64,000 bases of DNA, taken from Gaiellasilicea sp963745775. GTDB lineage: Bacteria; Actinomycetota; Thermoleophilia; Gaiellales; Gaiellaceae. Position 1 is the stretch's first letter. Each line of letters opens with the position of its first letter. The stretch is taken from NCBI GenBank assembly GCA_963745775.1, contig CAVUYY010000011.1, forward strand, positions 62,001-126,000. Direction: 5' to 3'. The translations under genes were made by a program, and so were the position numbers. Positions 10,188-18,063 of this stretch are shown in pieces. The notes beneath the pieces were generated by a model. The model did no database searches and had not been told where the DNA came from. It saw nothing but the letters and a program-made list of their open reading frames with translations.

Positions 10188-11643
10188 ACCGCTCTGCCGG
10201 GTCGTGGGTGACGTAGACCGTCTTCCAGTCGGAGTAGACGTCGAGCGCCTCGGTGCCGGGCTCGCGCCAGCCGGTGCCCGAGTCGCGCTGGCCGCCGAAG
10301 GGGACGTGCGGCTCGAAGCCGTAGGTCGGCCCGTTCACCTGGACGCCGCCGGCGACGATCCGGCTGACGAACTCGTTGCCGCGGTGGATGCTCGACGTCC
10401 AGATCGCGGCGGTCAGCCCGTACGGGCTCGCATTCGCGAGCGCGAGCGCCTCCTCGAAGTCGCCGACGCGATGCAGGGTCGTGATCGGGCCGAAGAGCTC
10501 CGTGGTCGAGAGCTCGGCGTCCTCGGCCACGTCCTCGACGATCGTCGGGCCGATGTAGAAGCCGCCGTCGTAGTCCCGGCCGGTCAGCCGCTCGCCGCCG
10601 GTGAGCACGGTCGCGCCGGCGGCGCGCGCCCGCTCCACGGCGTCGAGCATGTTCTGGAGCTGGCGTTCGTTGATCACCGGGCCGAAGTCGTGCTCGTCCG
10701 TCGAGCCGACTCGCTGCGCCCGCGTGCGCTCGAGCAGGAGCTCGCGGAAGCGGTCGTAGACCGCGTCGAACACGATCAGGCGCGAGCCCGCCGCGCAGCG
10801 CTGGCCCGCGTTCGAGAAGGCCGAGAGCACAGCCGTCTCCGCCGCCCGCTCCAGGTCGGCGTCGTCGCAGACGACGAGCGGGTTCTTGCCGCCGAGCTCC
10901 AGGCAGACCTTGGCGAGCCGCTTTCCGGCCGTTTCCGCGATCAGCCGTCCGACTTCGGTCGAGCCGGTGAACGAGACGACGGCGACGCGCGGATCCTCGA
11001 CGAGCGGCTGGCCGGTCTCCGGGCCGAAGCCCTGGACGACGTTCAGCACGCCCGCCGGCAGGCCGGCCTCCGCCGCGAGGCGCGCGAAGAGCACCGGCGT
11101 CTCGGGGGTGTCCTCGGAAGCCTTCAGCACGGCGGCGTTGCCGCAGAGGAGCGCGGGAAAGACCTTCCAGGCGACGTTCGCGATCGGCGTGTTCGCGGCG
11201 ATGATCAGCCCGGCGACGCCGAGCGGCTGGCGGATGGTCATGGCGTGGCGGTTCGGAGTCGCGCTCGGCATCGTCTTGCCGTAGAAGCGGCGGCCCTCGC
11301 CGGCCATGAAGTAGCCGAGCTCGATCGCGCCGTCGGTCTCGCCCCTCGCGTCCTTCGGCGACTTGCCGGTCTCGGCGGCGACGAGCGCGGCGACCTCGTC
11401 GCGATCCCGCTCGAGGAGCTGGGCGATCCGGCGGAGGATCCGGCCGCGCTCCTCGACGGGGCGCGCCGCCCAGTCCGGCTGCGCGCGGACAGCCGCCCGG
11501 ATCGCCGCCTCGACGTCCGTCGCCTCCGAGCGCGCGACCGTCGAGAGCACCTCGCCCGTCGCCGGCGCGAGCTTCTCGAAGGTGGCGCCGTTCGCGGCCG
11601 ACCGCTCCTCGCCGCCGATCACGTTGGGAACGTCGACCGTCAT
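10184..11643 (-). CDS. Aldehyde dehydrogenase family protein (stop codon masked by an indel)
   Basis: This is an NAD(P)-dependent ALDH of about 485 residues. Visible are TIRQPLGVAGLIIAANTP, the cofactor loop FTGSTEVG, the general base in LELGGKNP and the nucleophile in SNAGQRCAAGSR, then GPTYGFEPHVPFGG near the end. It oxidises an aldehyde to an acid. Read literally, the frame runs on through neuA to 9244 (799 residues), but the extension is low-complexity Arg-rich shadow. A one-base error just before 10190 would give the TGA that overlaps the neuA start. The start ATG at 11643 overlaps the SDR stop. The substrate may be a sugar aldehyde of the nonulosonate route (inference). Confidence 0.8.
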
Positions 11644-12395
11644 GCCGTGAAGCCGCCGTCCACGCGCAGCTCGTGGCCCGTCACGTAGCGGGATTCGTCC
11701 GAGGCGAGGAAGAGGAGCGGGCCGGCGAGATCGGCTCCCTCCGCGAGCCGTCCGAGCGGCGTCCGGGCCGTGAACTTGCGCAGGAACTCCGGATCCTGGC
11801 CGCCGAGGACGCCGCCGGGCGAGAGCGCGTTCACCCGCACGCCCGCCGGCCCCCAGAGCCGGGCGAAGTAGCGGGTCAGGCCGAGCACACCGGCCTTCGA
11901 GGCGCCGTAGGCCGGCGGCTTCAGGAACGGCGGCTCGAGGTCGAGATGGTCGTACATGCGCGGGTCGGGGGCGATCGTCGCGTAGAGCGAGCCGATGTTG
12001 ACGATCGAGCCGCGTCCGGCGTCGCGCATCGCCGAGCCGAAGACCTGAGTCACGAGGAAGGTGCCGGCGAGGTTGACCTCGAGGACGCGCCGGAAATCGT
12101 CGAACGGGACGTCCTCGATCGCGACGCCGCCTGCATCGCCGCTCGGCGGCTGGTCGATCCCCGCGTTGTTGACGAGCACGTCGGGCGCGCCGAGCCGCTC
12201 CCGCAGCTCGAGCAGCGCCTCGCGATCCGTGACGTCCGCGACCTCGACCGACTCGGCGCCTTCGATCTTGCCGCCGCGGACGTCGACGCCGACGACGCGA
12301 GCGCCCGCGCCCGCGAGAGCCGCGATCCAGACGGGGCCGAGCTTGCCCGACGCTCCTGTGACGAGCGCGAGCCGGCCGGAGAGGTCAGGCGTCAA
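11640..12395 (-). CDS. SDR-family oxidoreductase, PtmA-like
   Basis: The protein has 251 residues. It shows the cofactor motif VTGASGKLG, NNAG at about residue 96, the catalytic Ser in NIGSLYATIAPDP and the YGASK of the YxxxK pair. The stretch SLYATIAPDPRMY resembles short-chain dehydrogenases of flagellin nonulosonate (legionaminate/PtmA) loci rather than fatty acid reductases; this is from memory of the family. The start TTG at 12395 lies 11 bases inside the end of neuB. The context with neuB, neuA and ALDH supports a role in making an unusual nine-carbon sugar or its hexosamine precursor. Confidence 0.75.
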   Translation of the reverse strand: MTPDLSGRLALVTGASGKLGPVWIAALAGAGARVVGVDVRGGKIEGAESVEVADVTDREALLELRERLGAPDVLVNNAGIDQPPSGDAGGVAIEDVPFDDFRRVLEVNLAGTFLVTQVFGSAMRDAGRGSIVNIGSLYATIAPDPRMYDHLDLEPPFLKPPAYGASKAGVLGLTRYFARLWGPAGVRVNALSPGGVLGGQDPEFLRKFTARTPLGRLAEGADLAGPLLFLASDESRYVTGHELRVDGGFTA

Positions 12396-13500
12396 CGCGG
12401 GAGAGCACGCCGGCGACCGGCAGCGGCTCCTCGAGCAGCTCGAACGTCAGCGTCTCGTCCTCGAGCACCGGCCGCCGCAGGGTCGCGCCGAGCACGCGCT
12501 CCAGCTCGTACGGCGGCAGCCCGTCGCCGGGAGACTTGAACGCGACGTCGCCGTCCTCGAGCACATGGCCGGCGGGCAGATCGCGGGCGGCGACGAGCTT
12601 CTTGCCCATCTTGGTCGCGGGCGCGACCTCGCTCGCGTGCACGTTCTTCGTCCCGTCGCCGAGCGCCACCTTCGTCCGCCGCAGGTCGCGCACCAGCTTG
12701 CGCAGGCCGGGCGGCTCGAGCGAGAAGACGTGGTCGGTCCCCTTCAGCGCCCGGTTCAGGGTGAAGTGCTTCTCGACGATCCGGGAGCCGAGCACGAAGG
12801 CAGCGACCGCCATCGCGATCCCGTTGTCGTGGCTCGAGAAGCCGACGACCGTCTCCGGAAACTCTGCTCGATAGGTGCCGATCACGCCGAGGTCGAGCTC
12901 GTCCCACTCGGCCGGGTAGCCCGCTGTGCACTGGAGGACGGCGATCTGGTCGTTCTCGGAGGCCAGCGTGTCGTGCGCGCGCCGGACGTCGTCCATCGTG
13001 CCGCCGCCGGTGGAGAAGATCACGGGCTTGCCGATCCGGGCCACGTGGCGGAGGAGCGGCGTGTTCGTCAGGTCGCCCGACGCGAGCTTGTACGCGGGCA
13101 TGTCGAGCTCCGCGAGGAAGTCCGCGCTGACGAAGTCGAAGGCGGTCGCGAAGAAGGTGATCCCGAGCTCCGCGCAGTACGCCTGCAGCTCCACGTACTC
13201 GGCGCGGCCGAACTCGAGCGCCTCGCGATGCTCGCCGTAGGTCGTGCCGTAGCTGTTCTCGTTCTCGTACGGCTTCGCGTAGGCCTCGCGGGTGTAGAGG
13301 CCGCGGTTGTCGCGCTTCTGCAGCTTGACCGCGTGCGCGCCCGCCTCCTGCGCAGCCTTGAAGAGCGCCTTCGCCTGCTCGACCGAGCCCTGGTGGTTGT
13401 GGCCGATCTCGGCGATCACGTAGCACTCGGTGTCCTCGCCGATCTCGACTCCGTCGAGGACGATCCGGTGCGCGTCGTGTGCTGAGCCCACTGCGCTCAC
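12385..13500 (-). CDS. neuB: N-acetylneuraminate/nonulosonate synthase
   Basis: The protein has 371 residues. The TIM-barrel NeuB domain starts with CYVIAEIGHNHQGS and contains VKLQKRDN, KLASGDLTN and EKHFTLNRALKGTDHVFSLEP. A C-terminal SAF (antifreeze-like) domain follows, with KKLVAARDLPAGHVLEDGD. The enzyme condenses phosphoenolpyruvate with a six-carbon amino sugar to form sialic, legionaminic or pseudaminic acid. The start GTG at 13500 overlaps the TGA of the dehydratase upstream (GTGA). Together with neuA it shows that the surface glycan carries a nonulosonic acid. Which one cannot be decided from the sequence. Confidence 0.88.
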   Translation of the reverse strand: MSAVGSAHDAHRIVLDGVEIGEDTECYVIAEIGHNHQGSVEQAKALFKAAQEAGAHAVKLQKRDNRGLYTREAYAKPYENENSYGTTYGEHREALEFGRAEYVELQAYCAELGITFFATAFDFVSADFLAELDMPAYKLASGDLTNTPLLRHVARIGKPVIFSTGGGTMDDVRRAHDTLASENDQIAVLQCTAGYPAEWDELDLGVIGTYRAEFPETVVGFSSHDNGIAMAVAAFVLGSRIVEKHFTLNRALKGTDHVFSLEPPGLRKLVRDLRRTKVALGDGTKNVHASEVAPATKMGKKLVAARDLPAGHVLEDGDVAFKSPGDGLPPYELERVLGATLRRPVLEDETLTFELLEEPLPVAGVLSRVDA

Positions 13501-14477
13501 CGTTCTACCAGAGTCGCGCGCAGGCGCTGCAGGTCGGCGTCGACGAGCAGGTGGACGAGCCCGCGAAAGTCGACCGAGGGCTCCCAGCCGAGCCGCTCGC
13601 GCGCCTTGGTCGGGTCGCCGACGAGGTTGTGGAGCTCGGCCTTGCCGCGGCGGAGCGAGTCGTCGACCTCGACGTGCTCGCGCCAGTCGAGTCCCACGTG
13701 CTCGAAGGCGCACTCGACCAGATCGCGGACGGAGTGCGTGACGCCGCTCGCGATCACGTAGTCGTCGGGCTCGTCCTGCTGGAGGATCAGGCTCATCGCG
13801 CGGACGTAGTCGCCGGCGTAGCCCCAGTCGCGGCGCGCGTCGAGGTCGCCGAGCCGGAGCGTCCGCTCGAGGCCGAGCGAGATCCGGGCGGCGCCGTCCG
13901 CGACCTTGCGAGGCAGGAAGTCGAGCGGGCGTCGCGGCGACTCGTGGTTGAAGAGGATTCCCGAGGAGGCGTGCAGGCCGTAGCGGCGCCGATAGGAGCG
14001 GACGATGAAGAACGAGTACGCCTTCGCCGCGCCGTACGGGGTCACGGGCATGACCGGCGTCTCCTCCGTCTGGGGCGAGGTCAGCGGATCGCCGAAGATC
14101 TCGCTCGACGCCGCCTGGTAGACGCGAGCGGTGGGGGCGGCGCGACGGACGCTCTCGAGCAGCGCGGTCGCTCCGACGGCGGCGAACTCGGCGGTCAGCA
14201 CCGGCTGCTCCCACGACATCGGCACGAACGACGGCGCGGCGAGGTTGTAGACCTCGTCGGGCCGGGCGGTCTCGAGCGCGCGCACGAGCGAGAGCTCGTC
14301 GAGAAGGTCGGCCTGGATCAGCTCGACGCGATCGCGAACGGCGTCGAGGTTCTCGTAGCGCTCGGAGGTGGCGCGACGGACGACGCCGTAGACCTCGTAG
14401 CCCTGGTCGAGCAGGAGCTCGGCGAGGAGCGAACCGTCCTGTCCGGCCACACCGGTGATCAGCGCGCGCTTGCTCAT
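13497..14477 (-). CDS. gmd: GDP-mannose 4,6-dehydratase-like enzyme
   Basis: The protein has 326 residues. ITGVAGQDGSLLAELLLDQG is the NADP-binding start typical of GMD. VYQAASSEIFG, TPYGAAKAYS (YxxxK) and LFNHESPRRP are further GMD hallmarks, as is RDWGYAGDYVRAM. The enzyme converts GDP-mannose to GDP-4-keto-6-deoxymannose, the precursor of GDP-rhamnose, GDP-fucose or perosamine. No reductase or aminotransferase directly follows it, although DegT aminotransferases lie at 21.9 and 31.2 kb. ATG 14477 overlaps the stop of the glycosyltransferase upstream. The protein is slightly shorter than many GMDs (about 340-370). Confidence 0.85.
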   Translation of the reverse strand: MSKRALITGVAGQDGSLLAELLLDQGYEVYGVVRRATSERYENLDAVRDRVELIQADLLDELSLVRALETARPDEVYNLAAPSFVPMSWEQPVLTAEFAAVGATALLESVRRAAPTARVYQAASSEIFGDPLTSPQTEETPVMPVTPYGAAKAYSFFIVRSYRRRYGLHASSGILFNHESPRRPLDFLPRKVADGAARISLGLERTLRLGDLDARRDWGYAGDYVRAMSLILQQDEPDDYVIASGVTHSVRDLVECAFEHVGLDWREHVEVDDSLRRGKAELHNLVGDPTKARERLGWEPSVDFRGLVHLLVDADLQRLRATLVER

Positions 14478-15478
14478 CGGCGCACAGTCTGCTCGTACAG
14501 GGAGACGACGGCGGCGGTAGCGGTCGACCAGGAGAGGTTGGCCTCGACGTGCGCGCGCGCCGCAGTGCCCAGGCGCTCCCGCAGGCCGGCGTCGGCGAGG
14601 AGGCGCTGGATCGCCTCGCGCAGCGCCGCCGGATCGCCCGGCGGGACGAGCAGGCCGTTCTCGCCGTCGCGGATCGCGTCGGGGAGCCCCCCGACCGCCG
14701 TCGCGACGACGGGCCGTCCGTAGGCCATCGCCTCTCGTGCGGTCATGCCGACGCCTTCTCGGCGCGAAGGCACGCAGACGACCGCGGCCCGCTCGTAGTA
14801 CGCGCCCACCTGCGCCGGCGGCACGAAGCCGATCGCCTCGGGGACGGCGACAGGGCCGGAGCCGACGATCGCGCGCGGGAGCCCCTCGGTCGCCTCGAGG
14901 AAGTCCTCGATCCCCTTCTCCGGCGAGAGCCTGCCGACGAAGAGGACGTGCGGCGGCTCCGCCGGTGGCGCGGGATCGGGTGGGAGCTCCACGCCCGCCG
15001 GGAGCAGCGCGACCTCGCGCGCACCGAGCTCCCGCGCGGCGTCGACGAGCGCGTTCGACGCGCCGACCACGATGCGAGCCCGCTGCAGGATCGGCCGCGC
15101 GAGCCACGGCGCGCGGCGGGCGAGCTCGACGTCCGTCCCCCAGAGCTGGACGAGGAACGGCTTGCCGGCGAACGCGGCGACGAGCCCGGAGGGGAGCCAG
15201 TGGGCGTGGACGAGGTCGGCGTCGCGCGACGCGCGGCGCGCTGCGCGCACGAACCCGGCCAGGAAGAGCGGCAGCGCGAGCACGAGCCACGGCCGGCGGC
15301 GGAGGTTGCCGACGATCCCGTGCCCGTAGGCGATCCCGAAGTGGCGGAAGTCAGCGGGCGAGACGACCTCGACGTCGATCCCGGCGGCCCGAACGTGCTC
15401 GACCGCGTCCCGCACGAAGTGACCGGCAACGTCGTCCGCATGGCGCGGATACGAGGTCGTCAGGACGACGACCTTCAG
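14474..15478 (-). CDS. GT4-family glycosyltransferase with a probable CTG start
   Basis: The protein has 334 residues. The N-terminal KVVVLTTSYPRHADDVAGHF and VHAHWLPSGLVAAF are typical of GT-B enzymes. HVLFVGRLSPEKGIEDFLEA and the EGVGMTAREAMAYGRPVVAT motif give the donor-binding domain. It adds a sugar to a lipid-linked glycan in the cytoplasm. No ATG, GTG or TTG fits the N-terminus; CTG at 15478 overlaps the TGA of the ligase gene upstream (CTGA), matching the 4-base couplings elsewhere in the operon. The stop overlaps the gmd start (ATGA). Confidence 0.85.
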   Translation of the reverse strand: MKVVVLTTSYPRHADDVAGHFVRDAVEHVRAAGIDVEVVSPADFRHFGIAYGHGIVGNLRRRPWLVLALPLFLAGFVRAARRASRDADLVHAHWLPSGLVAAFAGKPFLVQLWGTDVELARRAPWLARPILQRARIVVGASNALVDAARELGAREVALLPAGVELPPDPAPPAEPPHVLFVGRLSPEKGIEDFLEATEGLPRAIVGSGPVAVPEAIGFVPPAQVGAYYERAAVVCVPSRREGVGMTAREAMAYGRPVVATAVGGLPDAIRDGENGLLVPPGDPAALREAIQRLLADAGLRERLGTAARAHVEANLSWSTATAAVVSLYEQTVRR

Positions 15479-16794
15479 GAGAGCCTCCGGCCGAAGACGA
15501 TCGGCGCGGCGAGCACGAGCGTCGCGAACGCGTAGAAGTAGTAGAAGGACATGGTCAGGTAGAAGGCGTTCGCGGCGATCGTCCCGACGAGCGCGGCGGT
15601 CAGCCCCCAGGCGAGGGAACGAACCCGCGGCGAGGCGAGCCGGCGCCCGATCTCCCGCAGCAGGCCGAGCCGGCGGAAGAGGTACCAGAGGAACGCGACG
15701 AAGAGCAGCGTCCCGGCGATCCCGGTCTCGACGATCGTCGCGACGTAGAACGAGTGCGGCCCGAAGTTCGTCCGGCCGGTGACGAACTCGTAGTAGACGG
15801 AGAAGTTGTTCAGCCCGAGCCCGAAGAGCGGATTCGAGGCCAGGACGTCCGGGATGAAGTCGTAGACGGCGAAGTGGGTCGAGTTGCCGCGCGCGGAGGT
15901 GTCGACGCGCGACTCGAGCACCGTCCGGAAGAACTCCCAGCGGGTGGCCAGCACGCCGAGCAGGACGAGCCCGACGCCGGCGAGCGGGAGCAGCAGCTCG
16001 CGCGAGCCGAGCTTGTGCCGGTAGGGGATCGCCAGCACCGCGAGCCCGGCGGCGAGGCCGAGCAGGCCGCTCCGGGAGAGCGTCGCCAGCTCGACGAGGA
16101 GCAGGAACGAGAGCACGAGCGCGAGTGGAAGGCGCAGCCGGTGGCCGCGCTCGAGCCGGAGGTAGAGCGGCGTCAGGACGAGCAGAGCCACCACGAGCTC
16201 GATCCCGAGGTGGTTCGGGTCGCCCGTGAGCGCGTTCGGGCGATAGACGTCCTGGCCCTCGATCGCGCCGTAGACGTTGATCTGGCTCGCCCCGCCGGTG
16301 ATCGGCGAGAGCAGCGACTGGTCGAGGTTGATCCCGGCGACCTCCGCCGCGGCGAGCTGGACGATCCCGTAGAGCGCATTCGCGACGATCCCGAGCGTGA
16401 AGATCGAGAGCGTCCACCAGTAGAAGCGCTCGGCGCGGCGGGCGAGATAGGCGATCCCGGCGACGAGGAAGAGGAAGTGGAGGAGGAACTTGACCATTCC
16501 CTTCGCCCACTGCGCAAGCGCCTGCTCGGTGTCGAGGTTGAAGAATCCGATCAGGTAGACGAGGAAGAAGGCGACGAAGAAGCCGGCCGCGATCGCGGCG
16601 CCGTAGGCGAAGCGGCGGTCGCCGACCGCGAGTCGGCCGCCCGCGAAGGCGACGAGGAAGAGCGCGGTGAGGACGTCGGAGAGGCTGAGCGTGCCGGCGA
16701 CCTCCCACTGCAGCTTCGCGAACGTGACCGTGAAGATCGTCGCGAAGAAGAGGGCGTCGGTGATCCGGCCGGGTCTGCTGATCGCGGGGCTCAC
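15475..16794 (-). CDS. O-antigen ligase/polymerase-like membrane protein (Wzy_C family)
   Basis: The protein has 439 residues with about ten to twelve hydrophobic helices. A large loop contains TGDPNHLGIELVVALL, and a later segment reads LASNPLFGLGLNNF...GPHSFYVATIVETG. This is the usual pattern of O-antigen ligase and polymerase proteins of the WaaL/Wzy superfamily. They join or transfer polyprenyl-linked glycans at the outer face of the membrane. The start GTG at 16794 overlaps the stop of the preceding glycosyltransferase (GTGA). In an actinobacterium, polymerisation or transfer to a cell-wall acceptor is more likely than lipid A ligation. Confidence 0.8.
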   Translation of the reverse strand: MSPAISRPGRITDALFFATIFTVTFAKLQWEVAGTLSLSDVLTALFLVAFAGGRLAVGDRRFAYGAAIAAGFFVAFFLVYLIGFFNLDTEQALAQWAKGMVKFLLHFLFLVAGIAYLARRAERFYWWTLSIFTLGIVANALYGIVQLAAAEVAGINLDQSLLSPITGGASQINVYGAIEGQDVYRPNALTGDPNHLGIELVVALLVLTPLYLRLERGHRLRLPLALVLSFLLLVELATLSRSGLLGLAAGLAVLAIPYRHKLGSRELLLPLAGVGLVLLGVLATRWEFFRTVLESRVDTSARGNSTHFAVYDFIPDVLASNPLFGLGLNNFSVYYEFVTGRTNFGPHSFYVATIVETGIAGTLLFVAFLWYLFRRLGLLREIGRRLASPRVRSLAWGLTAALVGTIAANAFYLTMSFYYFYAFATLVLAAPIVFGRRLS

Positions 16795-18038
16795 AGCGAG
16801 CGCAGGAGCTCGGCGAGCTCCTCGGCGCGGGCGCGCCGCGAGAGCCGGTACCTCGTCTCTTCGGCGAGCTCGACCGTCGGCAGGCCGCCGTTCCGGAACC
16901 GCGCGACGAGCCCGTCGAGCGCTTCGCGGAGCGCGGGGACGTCGTCGGGTGGCGCGATCACGCCCGCGCCGGTCTCGCGGATCAGGTCGGCTGCCGCGCC
17001 GTCCGGCGGAACGGCGGCGAGGATCGGCCGCTCGGCGGCGAGGTACTCGAAGACCTTCCCCGAGAGGACGCCCTTGCCGCGGCCGGACGCCTCGGGGATC
17101 AGGAGCAGGAGCGCGTCGGAGTCGCGCTGCAGCTCGAGCGCGGTCTGGCGCGACGCATAGGGGATCAGCTCGAGGCGGTCGCCCAGCTCGAGACGCTTCG
17201 CCCACTCGTAGTCGGCCGCGCGGAAGTCACCGAGGAAGCGCACGACGACGTCCTCGTGGCCCGACTCGGCGAGCGCGGTCAGGAACGGGCGCGGGTCGCG
17301 CTTGCCGAAGAAGCTGCCGGTGTGGGTGATCCGGAAGCGCTTGCCGGGCGTGTACGGGAGACCCGCGAAGTCGTCGAAGTCGCAGCCGTTCGAGATCGTC
17401 GCCACGCGGCCGCGCGGCTCGAAGCCGCGAGCCTCGTCCGCGATCGCCTCCGAGACGCAGGTGATCGCGTCGGCCCGGCGGGCGACGAGGTGGGCGACGC
17501 CGTCCGAGACCTTCTCCTTCGCGCGGACGGCGAGGCTGTCGGTGCGGCGGTGCGGATGCGCGACGAGCGAGTCGCGGAGGTCGGCGACCCACTTCGCTCC
17601 CGTCGCGCGCTGGACGGCGGCGCCGACGAGGTGGATCGAGTTCGGCGGCGAGGTCGTGAGCACGACGTCGATCCCCTCGCTGCGGGCGATCCGGATCGCG
17701 GCGGGAATCGCGGTCAGGTTCCAGCTCACGTTCTCGTCGGGAACGAGCAGGCGGCGCGAGGCCAGCTTCGCGAGCACGAGCGCGCGGCCGACGCCCTCCT
17801 TGCCGTGCAGCTCCTCGGCGGGCTTGCGTCCCTTCGGCCCGACGTAGCGCGCGCGGTGCACCCAGGCCTGCGTCGGCGCGCGCAGGTCGGCGTCCTCGTG
17901 GATCCACTTCGGGTCGTCCGGCGCGAGCACGTGCGTCTCGATCCCGAGCGCGGGCAGGTACTGCGCGAACTTGAGCGGCCGCTGGACCCCGCCGCCCCCG
18001 GCCGGCGGCCAGTAGAGGGTGACGAGGAGGAGCTTCAC
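16791..18038 (-). CDS. GT4-like glycosyltransferase
   Basis: The protein has 415 residues. It begins KLLLVTLYWPPAGGGGVQRP, a glycine-rich acceptor-domain loop common in GT4 enzymes. VVLTTSPPNSIHLVGAAVQR and WVADLRDSLVAHPHRRTD follow, the latter also typical of this subgroup. ITHTGSFFGKRDPRPFLTAL and SGKVFEYLAAERPILAAVPP form the donor-binding half, with the EYLAA glutamate region. The start GTG is at 18038, 26 bases after the stop of the fusion gene upstream. This is the only clear gap among the neighbouring genes in this operon. The specificity is unknown. Confidence 0.85.
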   Translation of the reverse strand: MKLLLVTLYWPPAGGGGVQRPLKFAQYLPALGIETHVLAPDDPKWIHEDADLRAPTQAWVHRARYVGPKGRKPAEELHGKEGVGRALVLAKLASRRLLVPDENVSWNLTAIPAAIRIARSEGIDVVLTTSPPNSIHLVGAAVQRATGAKWVADLRDSLVAHPHRRTDSLAVRAKEKVSDGVAHLVARRADAITCVSEAIADEARGFEPRGRVATISNGCDFDDFAGLPYTPGKRFRITHTGSFFGKRDPRPFLTALAESGHEDVVVRFLGDFRAADYEWAKRLELGDRLELIPYASRQTALELQRDSDALLLLIPEASGRGKGVLSGKVFEYLAAERPILAAVPPDGAAADLIRETGAGVIAPPDDVPALREALDGLVARFRNGGLPTVELAEETRYRLSRRARAEELAELLRSL

Positions 18039-18063
18039 CGTGTTGATGCTAGTGGGCTCGATG

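Noticed and set aside
14737..17160. 807-residue plus-strand open frame rich in Arg, Glu and Asp
   Set aside because: Shadow of three well-supported minus-strand genes in high-GC DNA; no domain or hydrophobic pattern. The same holds for the frames at 10126-11688, 12061-13485 and 21969-23300.
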